DNA of 64,000 nucleotides, from positions 66,121,966 through 66,185,965 of the forward strand of contig CM042010.1 of NCBI GenBank assembly GCA_023525715.1. The letters are read 5' to 3'. The position numbers were made by a program, and so were the translations under genes. Source of the stretch: Cichorium intybus (Eukaryota; Streptophyta; Magnoliopsida; Asterales; Asteraceae). The notes beneath the pieces were generated by a model. The model was not told the DNA's origin. It did no database searches and was given only the letters and a program-made list of their open reading frames with translations. Position 1 is the stretch's first letter, and every line of letters starts with the position of its first letter. Of the stretch, positions 33,924 to 44,699 are shown in pieces.

Positions 33924-34905
33924 TGACAACGCCTAGTAATATCAAGTATTTTAGTCGTTTTTTAGCCCTATTCTTGGTGAATTTATATCATATATGTTGT
34001 GGTATTCTCACTTTTTGTGCCAGTGCTTGTTTGGAAAGAAAAGATGTAAACAGGGACTAAAAGCGTACAAAATGGAAGAAGTTTGAAGATAAAGACAAAA
34101 CAGTCGAATTCACATGCGCGCCGCGGGTATGTACAAGGGCGCGACGCGCTGACTCAGCAGTGAGGCGGTGGAGAAGATTCAAATGCCGAGAAAACGGGGA
34201 TAAACCAGCACGCGCGCCGCATAATCTACTTGTGCGCGGCGCGGTCTTTTATTTTTCACAACTATAAATAGAGGGTTTTAGGTCGAAAAATGCAGCAAAG
34301 ACCTGGCATAGGAACGACTCCCAAGGCTTCTTTGACTCCGAGTTTCAGTTTTCAGCAACCATAATTGGTATTTTATGTTTTTCTCTTTTAATTTCCAATT
34401 AGTTTAGTAACTTGGTAGCTTTGGGCTAGTGTTATTGGGTGTGACAACCATTGACATTAGTTCTTAGTTTCTGAATTTTATGTTTTCTATTTTGGAACAA
34501 TTGGATCTGAGTTTTTAATAGTTAATAATTCGGTTAGTGTTAAATGCTCTTTTTATGGTTTTTATGCTCTTGGATGCATTTGGATGTTTGAATGTGTGAT
34601 TGTGTTGATTTGATCTTGATTGCTTCTGAGTTGTACTTCTGATTTCTGTAAGTGATTAGGATTAGTTATTGGTTTTGGTTTAGTTTAGTTTATGCTTGTG
34701 TTGGAATCGTTGAATGCTTATGATTTTTGGGATTGTTTTGGTAAAAGTCGGAAACTAGATCCTCTGACTGTAGAGTGACACTATAGTTGGTAATCTGTTT
34801 CCTACCTTGACCACGTAACTCCTGTGGATCGACACTGACTACCGCTATACTAGTGTGTGTTAGGTATTTTACTATTTTTGACTGTACGACGACCTAGGCG
34901 TGTTA
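33924..34905 (+). mobile_element. Solo LTR of the element C family, reversed, inside C's gag
   Basis: TGACAACGCCTAG...CCTAGGCGTGTTA, 982 bp, homologous to the reverse complement of 27,403-28,383. Its ends are inverted repeats of each other, the end having become TTA from the expected TCA. It is flanked by CTAGC/CCAGC. Excising it with one duplication leaves gag continuous, so it is an insertion that later lost its internal part by LTR recombination. Confidence 0.8.
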
Positions 34906-34910
34906 CCAGC
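34906..34910. repeat. Target-site duplication (right) of solo LTR
   Basis: CCAGC, matching CTAGC at 33,919-33,923 at four of five bases. Confidence 0.65.
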
Positions 34911-35433
34911 CTTCATCCTCCTTGTCATACCCATGCTCGACCTCCTGGTACTGGTATTGTTGCGGTGGAGGCTGTGGTGGTTGCACATATTGGGTTGGTT
35001 GTGGTAAAGTTTGAAAAGTGGTTTGTGGTTTAAAGATGGTGGGTTGGTATGGTGGTTGCAATGGTTGTGATTGTTGCGGTTGGGAAATGGTGGTTTGCTG
35101 CCTAGGAAGTAGGGTGCCATCTCGGGTCGGCGCTCCCCAAGCCATAGCAGATGAAAAAGGGTTTGTGGTTTGTAATTGTTGAAATGGTGGAATTGAAGGC
35201 AGAGTGCATGTTGGTATTGATAAGGGGGCTGAAACTGCACCACCAGTAGCACTCGTGCTACCAAAATGGAATTCTGACACTGGGGGTATAAATGGAACTC
35301 CCCCTCTTGTTACCTCACCCAAAGGTTCATTGGTAACATCCTCAATACTAACACTACCAGGACTCATCTTATCTAAACGCCTACGTGCACGGTTCTTGCG
35401 TGCAGTTCGTTCGATCTCAGAGTAAAAAAGCAA
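34911..35433 (-). pseudogene. Gag N-terminus of element C
   Basis: The frame ends EVEHGYDKEDEGW at the solo LTR and begins near 35,433 with EIERTARKNRARRRLDKMSP. It is Pro/Gln-rich (QPQQSQPLQPPYQPT, QPPQPPPQQYQYQE), a low-complexity N-terminal extension seen in Athila-type gags. Upstream, about 110 bases of leader remain before the break into element D. Confidence 0.75.
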
Positions 35434-35545
35434 GGGTGATAACTGCCCACCCTGACGGGTACGTATGCACTAATGCAACACGCCCGTCAAAACGAAAACA
35501 AAAGACTAACCAAACTCAAATCTCAAAACTAAAAACTAAAAATCA

Positions 35546-35814
35546 GAAACTAACACCCTACAGATCAGAAACCACTGGCCTTTTCGTTTATCAACTCCTT
35601 CTCTCGGAAGACTGTCCTTCGTGCAACAAACACCTTTTTTCAGAAGGTTTTTAAAACAAATACCCAAAAGAACTAGCAGGATAACCAACAAAGTAGCATC
35701 TCCCTGATTTGGGTTCTAGTTTGTCGATGGCTTCACGACGGATGTATGCCTCACAACCCCAAACTTTCAAATGCGCTAATGAAGGTTTACTCTCATTCAA
35801 TATTTCAGAGGGTG
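35546..35814 (-). pseudogene. Copia integrase C-terminus, element D
   Basis: Minus-strand residues HKTPSEILNESKPSLAHLKV, WGCEAYIRREAIDKLEPKSG, CYFVGYPASSFGYLF and then, in another frame, VFVARRTVFREKELI. This is the integrase end of a copia element. It is separated from the rest of the integrase (44,700-45,314) by element E and from the RT (27,402) by element C and a deletion. Confidence 0.82.
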
Positions 35815-35819
35815 TCTTG
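35815..35819. repeat. Target-site duplication (left) of element E
   Basis: TCTTG, identical to 44,695-44,699. Confidence 0.92.
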
Positions 35820-36534
35820 TGTTGGAAAACATGGTTCATGTAATTAGTTTCAAAAACAAGAGTTTGCAACGGAAGCATAAAATCATGAACACAAATTCCA
35901 TTTTCAAGAGGATCATGCTACATGCATGTAGAGATAAGATGAAGAACAAACATAGTTTAAGTTCAAGATCATAACCTTTGTTCTTGGGTTTGTTTTGGAT
36001 GATTTTGATAGCTAGGAATCAAATTAGAATCCCTCTATAGTTGATCCACCACAAGCTTGAACACCCTTGAATGCTAGTTCCACAACTTGCAAGTTAGAAC
36101 TCCTTTTCTTGTGAAACCAAAAACCAATTTTTGCTAACTATCAAGAGAGCTTTTAGAGAGTTTCTTTGGCTGATTTTTGAAGCAAGAAATGATGTACTCA
36201 TGCCCTCAAAATCGTTCACAATATAACCCACCAAGAGAAAAGAAAAGCACATGCAACTAGCTTAAAAGAAAGATCCATTTGATTTCTATAATCAAAAGCT
36301 AGAAGACACAAGGAATCTTCTTTTTCTTTTAAGTTCTTAATGCATTCTTTTTATTCAAATATGGCTAGTTATATGATGACTAATGAAGTGCTAGTGGGTT
36401 GTTATTATTTATAAAACTTAGATAATTATAAGCTTATAAATAATACATCTTCTCATTTCTTTAATGGAATAACATTTAACCCATAATCAAATATATAAAT
36501 AAACCATCTAAATATACAATCTTAATTGTATAAT

Positions 36535-36603
<69 letters not shown>

Positions 36604-36944
36604 CAATATATATATATTTTATTTAATTTACTAATTAAATTAAATAAAAGGCTTACTTATAAATCAATTAAATCGTTTAACAATTTAAACAATTTAATTG
36701 TTACTTAATTAATTCATCACATATGAATTACTAATCAACCTTTAATTTTGTAGTTATTATTATTTACCTCAAATAATAATAACCTACAAGATTAAATTGC
36801 AAGTTTAGTATCATTTGATGTTAAATCAAATTTAACGTTCTAAATGATCAATTGGTGTCAAACTTGTTGTTGGTGTGACCCTATAGGATCATGTATTATT
36901 AGTAATATCATTTTATGATCATCTTTGGGCATATAGAACTAACA
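35820..36944 (-). repeat. 3' LTR of element E
   Basis: 1,125 bp; keeps about 77 bp near 36,265-36,340 that are absent from the 5' LTR. Holds a (TA)n tract at about 36,535-36,601. Confidence 0.95.
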
Positions 36945-36957
36945 ATCTCCCACTTGC
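36945..36957 (-). other. Polypurine tract of element E
   Basis: Minus strand CAAGTGGGAGATT directly upstream of the 3' LTR. Confidence 0.8.
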
Positions 36958-37724
36958 ACAAGGTTGCATCATAGAATGATATCGACAGTGGTAAACGTCT
37001 AGCAACATTTCACTGCCCCCAATAACACATGACATTGTGCCATTCAACAACATTCAATTCTTCAGAAAACACGAGGCTCTAATTGATGTATAAGGTTATC
37101 TATCAATTATCCCTTTGTCACAGACATCATGTTGAACATGAGACATGGATCTTAATCATTCTCATTTTATGTTCAACTTTCAAACAGGCGCCTTAGATGT
37201 CTAACTCTCAACACATAAGAGGAACAAATCCCGTCTTGACTACATACGCCCCTCATATAGTTAGTACTATGCATGAGTATGGCCTTTATGGTTGTCTGTA
37301 TTTCAAGAACAACAGTAAACCATATCAAAGCATAGTACACTCTACATTTGAGTCCCAAATATGTATCTCAGGTCAAAGGATACAATGATAATACCTTTAT
37401 TCAAGAATCACTTATGATGATGATCCATGGAGTGATCTTGAAACGGGTCAAGTCCAATACTTGTTCACTGACAAGTACCTATGAATTTGGTTGCAACCTT
37501 TTGCTACTTTTACTTATAAAAGTCAACCAATCCAATTCATATTAGTCTTACTTCATAATTGCTCCCACAACTATGATCGACTATGGACGTTTAGAATAAC
37601 TAAATTATTCAAGGATTAAACATGCTAATAAAACACAATAATTATGAATGAAACATCACGTCACATATATTACATAATTCTTGTCTTTTACATAAGTTCA
37701 TATTCATAAAACATTAAACATAAA
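36958..37724 (-). other. 3' non-coding region of element E
   Basis: About 770 bp between gag-pol stop and polypurine tract. No credible coding frame; the short frames here have no domain. Confidence 0.6.
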
Positions 37725-40700
37725 TCAAATCCATTCATTAGAAAAACGGAGCCCTATACCCTTAGCATGACTTTCATGCTTAGTTTGGGGTAAAGGTTTC
37801 GTGAATGGGTCTGCCAAATTTTGATCTGTATGAACCTTGTGAATACTTATTTCACCATTCTTAACTTCATGTCTAATGTAGTTATACCTTCGGTGAATGT
37901 GTTTGGTTTTTTGATGCAATCTAGGTTCCTTTGCTTGAGCTATAGCACCTAGATTGTCACAGAAGATTTCTATAGGGTCCCGAATGGAAGGGACAACCCC
38001 TAGATCTTCTATGAACTTTCTCATCCAGACAGCTTCTTGAGCAGCTTCTGAAGCAGCAACATATTCTGATTCTGTAGTGGATTGTGCAATCACTTCTTGT
38101 TTGGAACTCTTCCAAGACACGGCTCCTCCATTTAAAATAAAGACATACCCAGATTGAGATTTCGAATCATCCCTATCTGTTTGGAAGCTTGCGTCAGTGT
38201 AACTCTTTACCTTTAAGCTTTCTTCCAAACCGCCGTAAACTAAGAACATATCTTTAGTTCTTCTCAAGTACTTAAGAATGTTCTTTACAGCAGTCCAGTG
38301 GGATTCACCTGGGTTCTGTTGATACCTACTAGTCATACTTAAGGCACATGAGACGTCGGGCCTAGTGCATAACATGGCATACATGATGGACCCAATTGCC
38401 GAAGCATATGGGACATGTTTCATCCTTTCAAGTTCAGTCCTAGAGTTTGGGCACTGAGACTTGCTTAGGATGGTGCCATGAGGCATTGGCAAGAATCCTC
38501 TTTTGGAGTCTTGCATCTTGAACCTTTTCAAGATTTTATCAATATATACACTTTGGCTAAGACCAATAAGTCTCTTAGATCTATCTCTATAGATCTTTAT
38601 GCCTAATACATAAGCAGCTTCCCCTAGATCCTTCATTGAGAAACAACTCTCAAGGAACGCTTTGACACCTTTTAAGGTTGGGATGTCATTTCCAAATAAA
38701 AGTATGTCATCTACATACAATACTAGGATTATGACAATGCTCCCACTAGCTTTCTTGTAAACACAGGAGTCATCCTCATTTTTGATGAATCCAAAACTCG
38801 TAATCTTTTCATCAAAACGGATGTTCCATGTTCGAGACGCTTCCTTTAATCCATAGATAGATCTTTTAAGCTTGCACACTTTGTTTGGATGCTTGGGATC
38901 GACAAAACCTTCAGGTTGTTCCATATAGACATCTTCCAATAAGTATCCATTAAGGAAAGCGGTCTTGACATCCATTTGCCATATCTCATAATCATAGTAT
39001 GCGGCTATGGCAAAAAGTATCCTAATCGACTTGATCATTGCCACTGGAGAAAAGGTCTCATCATAGTCAATACCATGAGTTTGTGAGTATCCTTTAGCGA
39101 CAAGTCTAGCCTTAAAAGTGTGAACATTTCCATCCACGTCGATTTTCTTCTTGAAAACCCATTTGTTCCCAACAGTCTTACAATTGGTGGGAAGATTAAC
39201 CAAGTTCCAAACTTGATTATCGTGCATGGATTGCATCTCAGTGTTCATGGCCTCAAGCCATTTATCAGATTCAGGATCTGATATTGCACTCTGATAGTTG
39301 ACGGGTTCATCAGAATCTATCGTATAACATTCCTCTTCCATCAAAAGGTAACCATACCTTTCTGGTTCAATTCGAACCCTACCAGATTTGCGAACACCTT
39401 GTGTTACAACTTGTTCCTGATCAACCGTTTGTTCAGGTTCAACAATTTCTTGTTGAATGCTAGATTCAACTTCTTGTGTATCAGGTTGTGGTTCCTGAAG
39501 TTCCTCAAGTTCCACAAACCTCCCACTAGCCTCTTCCGTCAGAAACTTGTTTTCTAGGAATTCAGCTTTTCGAGAAATAAATATCTTATTCTCGATGGGA
39601 TTGTAGAAATAGTATCCAAGACAATCTTTCGGATACCCTACAAAGATACATTTAGTTGAACGGGGTTCTAATTTGTTTGAAGCTTCTTGTCTAACATAAG
39701 CTTCACAACCCCATACCTTTAGATAGGATAAAGATGGAACCCTTCCATGCCATATCTCATAAGGCGTTTTATCTACCTTCTTAGTAGGTGCCATGTTTAG
39801 GAGACGAGCAGCTGTTTGTATAGCATAACCCCAAAATGATAAAGGTAGAGTACTTTTACTCATCATGGATCGAACCATATCCAATAATGTTCGGTTCCGC
39901 CTCTCAGACACACCATTATGTTGTGGTGTTCCAGGTGGAGTAAGTTGTGAAACAATTCCACAAGTCTTAAGATGATCCATAAAGTTTGTACTTAAATACT
40001 CACCTCCTCTATCAGAACGAATAACTTTAATTGTTTTGTTGAGTTGATTTTCCACTTCACTTTGAAACGTTTTGAACATTTCAAACGCCTCATGTTTATG
40101 TTTAATTAAATAAACATATCCAAAACGACTAAAGTCGTCAGTGAAGGTGATGAAATATCTTTCACCATATCTAGTCATTGGCTTGAAAGGACCACATACA
40201 TCCGTATGTATGATTCCTAACAAGTCATTTGCTCTCTCATTGGTTCCAGAGAAAGGAGCTTTAGTCATCTTGCCATGTAAACAAGATTCACATATATCAA
40301 ATGAGTCATTCTCATTTGCCTTCAAAAGTCCACTCTTTTGAAGTTGGGATATGCGATTCTTGTTTATATGCCCAAGGCGACAATGCCATAGATAGGTTTG
40401 ACTCAAATCAAATTTGGGTTTCTTGGTGAAAGTGTGGTATAAAGAGCCATTGTTAGTCTTTTCATCAAGGTTTACTTCATAAATTCCATTTAAAGGCCTA
40501 GCCTCAAAATAGAATACATTATTTTTGTAAACACAAATATCATCATTATTAAAGGAAAGATCAAATCCACATTGTCTTAATTTAGCAACCGAAATAATAT
40601 TCCTAGTCAAGCTAGGAACATAGTAAACATTCAACAATGTCACACACAAGCCATTAGGTAGTAATAAATTAAAACTTCCAATTGAATCCACCGCAACCCT

Positions 40701-41744
40701 TGCATTGTTTCCAACTCGAAGTACTACCTCATTTGCCTTCAGTCGCCTACTCCTTTTGAACCCCTGCAACATATTACATATGTGAGTTCCACAACCAGTA
40801 TCAAATACCCATGTGTTAGGAGATAAATTATAAAGTTCTAGGTCTATCACATAGATACCTGAAGTGCCTTCACCGGCCTTCTTCTTCTTCAACTCCGCAA
40901 GATACATAGGGCAATTTCTCTTCCAATGCCCAGCCTTGCCACATTCAAAGCATGTGTCTTCTTTGGCAACCTTTTCCTTCTTCTTGGGCGGATGGGAAGG
41001 TTGGACAACTTTCTTGCCCTTACCTTTGAAAGCTTTTGCTTTCCCTTTGCCCTTGGAGTTGGTGGGGTGTTCTGGTCTAGTTCTCTTTGTGCCACCTTCC
41101 TTGATCATGAGAACTTGAGTGGTTTTCTTAGGCAGATTCTTTTCCGCGGTAATTAGCATCCCATATAATTCCGGGATAGTCTTGTTGAAACCATTCATGT
41201 TAAAATTCATGACAAAAGGATCAAAGGACTTTGTTAAGGAGTTAAGGATCATATCCGTTGCTAGCTCTTCGGGCATCACAACTCCAAGACGTGCCAAATG
41301 ATCAATGTGACTCTTCATTTTGAGCACATAAGAGCTTACCGTCTGCCCATCCTCCATCTTGCAAGCATGGAAAGCCCGAACAGTTTCGAACCTTTCCGTT
41401 CTTGCAAGTTGTTGGAACATTTCCTTTAGTTGATGAATCATGTCATAGGCAGAATGATTCTCCAAATCCTTCTGAAGGTCGGGAATCATGGTTGCCAACA
41501 TGAGGCATGATGCATCGATGGAATCATCCATCTTTTTAAGCCATGCATCGTGTGCGGGCTTAGGAATGGCAGGGGGCTCTTCTGGAAGTGGTTCATTGAG
41601 AACATATTCTTTCTTTTCTTGTTTGAGAACAATTCTCACACTACGGTGCCAATCCAAGAAGTTGGTATGGTTAAGTTTTTCTCCTTTAAGGAGAGACCGT
41701 AGTGAGGTTTTGTTAGGAGCCGAGTGTGTGTTGTTTGGTGCCAT
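37725..41744 (-). CDS. Gag-pol polyprotein of copia element E (1,339 aa, uninterrupted)
   Basis: The ATG at 41,744 (MAPNNTHSAPNK) starts a single frame with all copia domains in order: UBN2-type gag (residues about 20-230, with NFLDWHRSVRIVLKQ), CCHC knuckle CFECGKAGHWKRNC (about 265-278), protease VFDTGCGTHI (about 315), integrase zinc finger HCRLGHINKN...CESCLHGK (about 455-495), DDE core (HTDVCGPF, RSDRGGEY, NGVSERRNRTLLD; about 515-615), RT with YVDDIL (about 1,010), and RNase H (SYTDASFQTD; STTESEYVAA; EIFCDNLGAI). The product would assemble particles in the cytoplasm, copy its RNA and integrate the cDNA. Protease D-T-G and all catalytic residues seen are canonical. Length is usual for plant copia. 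No stop or frameshift is present. Confidence 0.95.
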   Translation of the reverse strand: MAPNNTHSAPNKTSLRSLLKGEKLNHTNFLDWHRSVRIVLKQEKKEYVLNEPLPEEPPAIPKPAHDAWLKKMDDSIDASCLMLATMIPDLQKDLENHSAYDMIHQLKEMFQQLARTERFETVRAFHACKMEDGQTVSSYVLKMKSHIDHLARLGVVMPEELATDMILNSLTKSFDPFVMNFNMNGFNKTIPELYGMLITAEKNLPKKTTQVLMIKEGGTKRTRPEHPTNSKGKGKAKAFKGKGKKVVQPSHPPKKKEKVAKEDTCFECGKAGHWKRNCPMYLAELKKKKAGEGTSGIYVIDLELYNLSPNTWVFDTGCGTHICNMLQGFKRSRRLKANEVVLRVGNNARVAVDSIGSFNLLLPNGLCVTLLNVYYVPSLTRNIISVAKLRQCGFDLSFNNDDICVYKNNVFYFEARPLNGIYEVNLDEKTNNGSLYHTFTKKPKFDLSQTYLWHCRLGHINKNRISQLQKSGLLKANENDSFDICESCLHGKMTKAPFSGTNERANDLLGIIHTDVCGPFKPMTRYGERYFITFTDDFSRFGYVYLIKHKHEAFEMFKTFQSEVENQLNKTIKVIRSDRGGEYLSTNFMDHLKTCGIVSQLTPPGTPQHNGVSERRNRTLLDMVRSMMSKSTLPLSFWGYAIQTAARLLNMAPTKKVDKTPYEIWHGRVPSLSYLKVWGCEAYVRQEASNKLEPRSTKCIFVGYPKDCLGYYFYNPIENKIFISRKAEFLENKFLTEEASGRFVELEELQEPQPDTQEVESSIQQEIVEPEQTVDQEQVVTQGVRKSGRVRIEPERYGYLLMEEECYTIDSDEPVNYQSAISDPESDKWLEAMNTEMQSMHDNQVWNLVNLPTNCKTVGNKWVFKKKIDVDGNVHTFKARLVAKGYSQTHGIDYDETFSPVAMIKSIRILFAIAAYYDYEIWQMDVKTAFLNGYLLEDVYMEQPEGFVDPKHPNKVCKLKRSIYGLKEASRTWNIRFDEKITSFGFIKNEDDSCVYKKASGSIVIILVLYVDDILLFGNDIPTLKGVKAFLESCFSMKDLGEAAYVLGIKIYRDRSKRLIGLSQSVYIDKILKRFKMQDSKRGFLPMPHGTILSKSQCPNSRTELERMKHVPYASAIGSIMYAMLCTRPDVSCALSMTSRYQQNPGESHWTAVKNILKYLRRTKDMFLVYGGLEESLKVKSYTDASFQTDRDDSKSQSGYVFILNGGAVSWKSSKQEVIAQSTTESEYVAASEAAQEAVWMRKFIEDLGVVPSIRDPIEIFCDNLGAIAQAKEPRLHQKTKHIHRRYNYIRHEVKNGEISIHKVHTDQNLADPFTKPLPQTKHESHAKGIGLRFSNEWI

Positions 41745-43631
41745 CTACAAAATTTTAACAAGGTCCTATTTAGTAAATTATGATATTAAGTCCTTAATAA
41801 TTAATACCCTTTCTTGTTTCATAAACTTTAATTAATTAAGGTCTAGAATCCAAGTTGCATCACGAATAAGTGGTTAGGTATCCTTTATCCCGCCTATTCG
41901 AATCAACAAGGTAGGTAACGGTTTACCAATTATATCCAAATATAATTTCTAGATTTATGGGATCCCATTATAACATTTATAAATTTGGCATGTTTGATCC
42001 CATCTATGCCTTGGATTTCTAATGCTTAGGTGACCTTTATCACAAGAGATTTCCAAACGAATCATCCTACTTAAACGGACGTGTAGTTTTGTCAACTATT
42101 GATGGTTAGGTGTCCTTTATCCCATCAATATTGCAAAACTACTTCTTGTATCACAAGAAGACTCCAAGTGGTTAGGTATCCTTTATCCCACAAGGAAATA
42201 CAAGTGATACATGAGTGTCTTTAAGAAGGACGGCATAGATTCGTATTTCATAAGGGATTTGAATGTTTTACAATTCTAATTTTGAAAAACATATGGTATC
42301 ATGTAGATTTCATGCATCCAATGAACATGGTACCATTAAATCTTATTTTGTTAATTGGTTCCTAAATCATAAAATCTCCATTTTATTGATTCTTTGTTTG
42401 TGGTCAAGATTAATATCCAATATTAAGTTTGAGTTTGATCACATATATTAGAACCAATTTATAATCCTAAATAATTACCATTATTACTTAGGGTTGGAGT
42501 TTGTAAGAGTTCATAAAATCTCCATTTTATTACTTGTTTCAATCATTTTCAAAACTTGACTTAATAGGTTTTAAACAAAACCCATTTTAATAAAACCCAT
42601 TTTTCACATCTTATGTTTTAATTGTCAACTTTTGAAATACAAACTCCTTGATGATTATGTTTAATTATCTAGGTTGTCTAGCATGCAAAATCTTATTTTC
42701 ATCCACAACATAACATAATAAAACATTCAAACATCACAAGCATGCATGGGTGCATAAACACAAGCCAACTAGTTTGATATTTCATGTGAGCCACACATGA
42801 AATATCAAGTCCAAACCTAGGGACAAAAGAGTGACAAAAACTCAACCAAATGATCTCCGATTTGGCTACAATTTTGCCAAGCTTCTTATATCACCAAATG
42901 ACACTTGAACCACCATTTCTTGACACCATTGAGTGACATGTGATTTTTCTATGGAGCCCTCAAAAATTTCGAAATCAGGGGCAGCAGGAAGGAATTTTTG
43001 TTGTTTTTGTTGCATTTTTCAATTCATTCTTGGCTATATTGATGCTAATACTTGTTGAAACTTAATGTATATTCTAGATATTAAAGTTACCAACAAGTAT
43101 ATCACCAAATGACCAAGATATGAATTTATAAAACACTTCAAAACATTTTTTTCAAATCTGGACAGCAGCTCTTCAGAAAGTGCTGCTGTTGGGTGCAATC
43201 TTTTCTTACTTCCTTCTCTTGTTACATTTTGTGAATGAAATAAAATACAACTATTCTAACAATTACAAAATGAATAAAAAGAAGTAAATAACTAATTATT
43301 ATTACAAACCATTTGAATAAAAGAATAGATTACAACCAAATTGAATACAAACACAAAACATGCATCATATGGTCATTGGCTTGTTTATGCACCATTTTAT
43401 CACATAAAATCATAAGAAAATCAACACTTTGTTTTTCTAAGGCAACATCTATGTAACCAAATGCATGCATACATAAACTATAGTTGGTTACATAAAATCA
43501 TAGATTATATATTTGCATGTTGCCAAAGAAGCCATGCATGAAACTTTCATTCAAGAAGATCAACATTCATGGCTTCCAAAAACCAAGTTTATCCAAATAA
43601 ACTTATTATCTAAACATGCAATATAGCCATG
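41745..43631 (-). other. Leader of element E
   Basis: About 1.9 kb between primer site and gag, long for a copia leader. It carries repeats of TTAGGTATCCTTTATCCC near 41,874, 42,108 and 42,171. No coding frame is convincing. Confidence 0.6.
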
Positions 43632-43645
43632 GCTCTGATACCAAT
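43632..43645 (-). other. Primer-binding site of element E
   Basis: Minus strand AATTGGTATCAGAG(CC) follows the 5' LTR; complementary to initiator tRNA-Met. Confidence 0.85.
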
Positions 43646-44288
43646 TGTTGGAAAACATGGTTCATGTAATTAGTTTCAAAAACAAGAGTTTGCAACGGAA
43701 GCATAAAATCATGAACACAAATTCCATTTTCAAGAGGATCATGCTACATGCATGTAGAGATAAGATGAAGAACAAACATAGTTTAAGTTCAAGATCATAA
43801 CCTTTGTTCTTGGGTTTGTTTTGGATGATTTTGATAGCTAGGAATCAAATTAGAATCCCTCTATAGTTGATCCACCACAAGCTTGAACACCCTTGAATGC
43901 TAGTTCCACAACTTGCAAGTTAGAACTCCTTTTCTTGTGAAACCAAAAACCAATTTTTGCTAACTATCAAGAGAGCTTTTAGAGAGTTTCTTTGGCTGAT
44001 TTTTGAAGCAAGAAATGATGTACTCATGCCCTCAAAATCGTTCACAATATAACCCACCAAGAGAAAAGAAAAGCACATGCAACTAGCTTAGTTCTTAATG
44101 CATTCTTTTTATTCAAATATGGCTAGTTATATGATGACTAATGAAGTGCTAGTGGGTTGTTATTATTTATAAAACTTAGATAATTATAAGCTTATAAATA
44201 ATACATCTTCTCATTTCTTTAATGGAATAACATTAAACCCATAATCAAATATATAAATAAACCATCTAAATATACAATCTTAATTGTA

Positions 44289-44353
<65 letters not shown>

Positions 44354-44694
44354 CAATATATATATATTTTATTTAATTTACTAATTAAATTAAATAAAAG
44401 GCTTACTTATAAATCAATTAAATCGTTTAACAATTTAAACAATTTAATTGTTACTTAATTAATTCATCACATATGAATTACTAATCAACCTTTAATTTTG
44501 TAGTTATTATTATTTACCTCAAATAATAATAACCTACAAGATTAAATTGCAAGTTTAGTATCATTTGATGTTAAATCAAATTTAACGTTCTAAATGATCA
44601 ATTGGTGTCAAACTTGTTGTTGGTGTGACCCTATAGGATCATGTATTATTAGTAATATCATTTTATGATCATCTTTGGGCATATAGAACTAACA
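43646..44694 (-). repeat. 5' LTR of element E
   Basis: 1,049 bp, nearly identical to 35,820-36,944 apart from a 77-bp deletion near 44,090 and a different (TA)n length at 44,293-44,351. Confidence 0.95.
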
Positions 44695-44699
44695 TCTTG
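44695..44699. repeat. Target-site duplication (right) of element E
   Basis: TCTTG, matching 35,815-35,819. Confidence 0.92.

Larger units (their letters stand above)
27403..35545 (-). mobile_element. Element C: Athila-like gypsy derivative without RT or integrase, 5' truncated
   Basis: Minus-strand order: short leader (about 35,434-35,545), gag (35,433-32,749, interrupted by a solo LTR), protease (32,163-31,680), a gap with no RT/RNase H/integrase, an extra ORF (30,579-29,411), polypurine tract (28,384-28,397) and 3' LTR (28,383-27,403). A minus-strand junction motif GCGCTTGTTGGGAGGCAA near 31,280 is one I associate with the pol/3' ORF junction of Athila elements. The 5' LTR is missing. It was inserted in element D; on the 3' side D resumes at 27,402 in RT codons. 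Confidence 0.75.
35820..44694 (-). mobile_element. Element E: apparently complete Ty1/copia element
   Basis: LTRs at 35,820-36,944 and 43,646-44,694 (plus strand TGTTGGAAAACATGG...ATAGAACTAACA), primer site at 43,632-43,645, one uninterrupted gag-pol frame (41,744-37,725), polypurine tract at 36,945, target duplication TCTTG. It is inserted in the integrase of element D. The open frame and very similar LTRs suggest a recent insertion that could still be competent; I cannot test expression. Confidence 0.93.

Noticed and set aside
27403..34905. A 7.5-kb DNA transposon with 980-bp terminal inverted repeats
   Set aside because: The left copy is next to a polypurine tract and is the 3' LTR of C; the right copy has its own target duplication and interrupts gag. 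They are two LTRs in opposite orientation, not transposon ends.
40864..41156. Plus-strand frames rich in Phe/Leu opposite element E
   Set aside because: Shadows of the Lys-rich gag linker on the minus strand.
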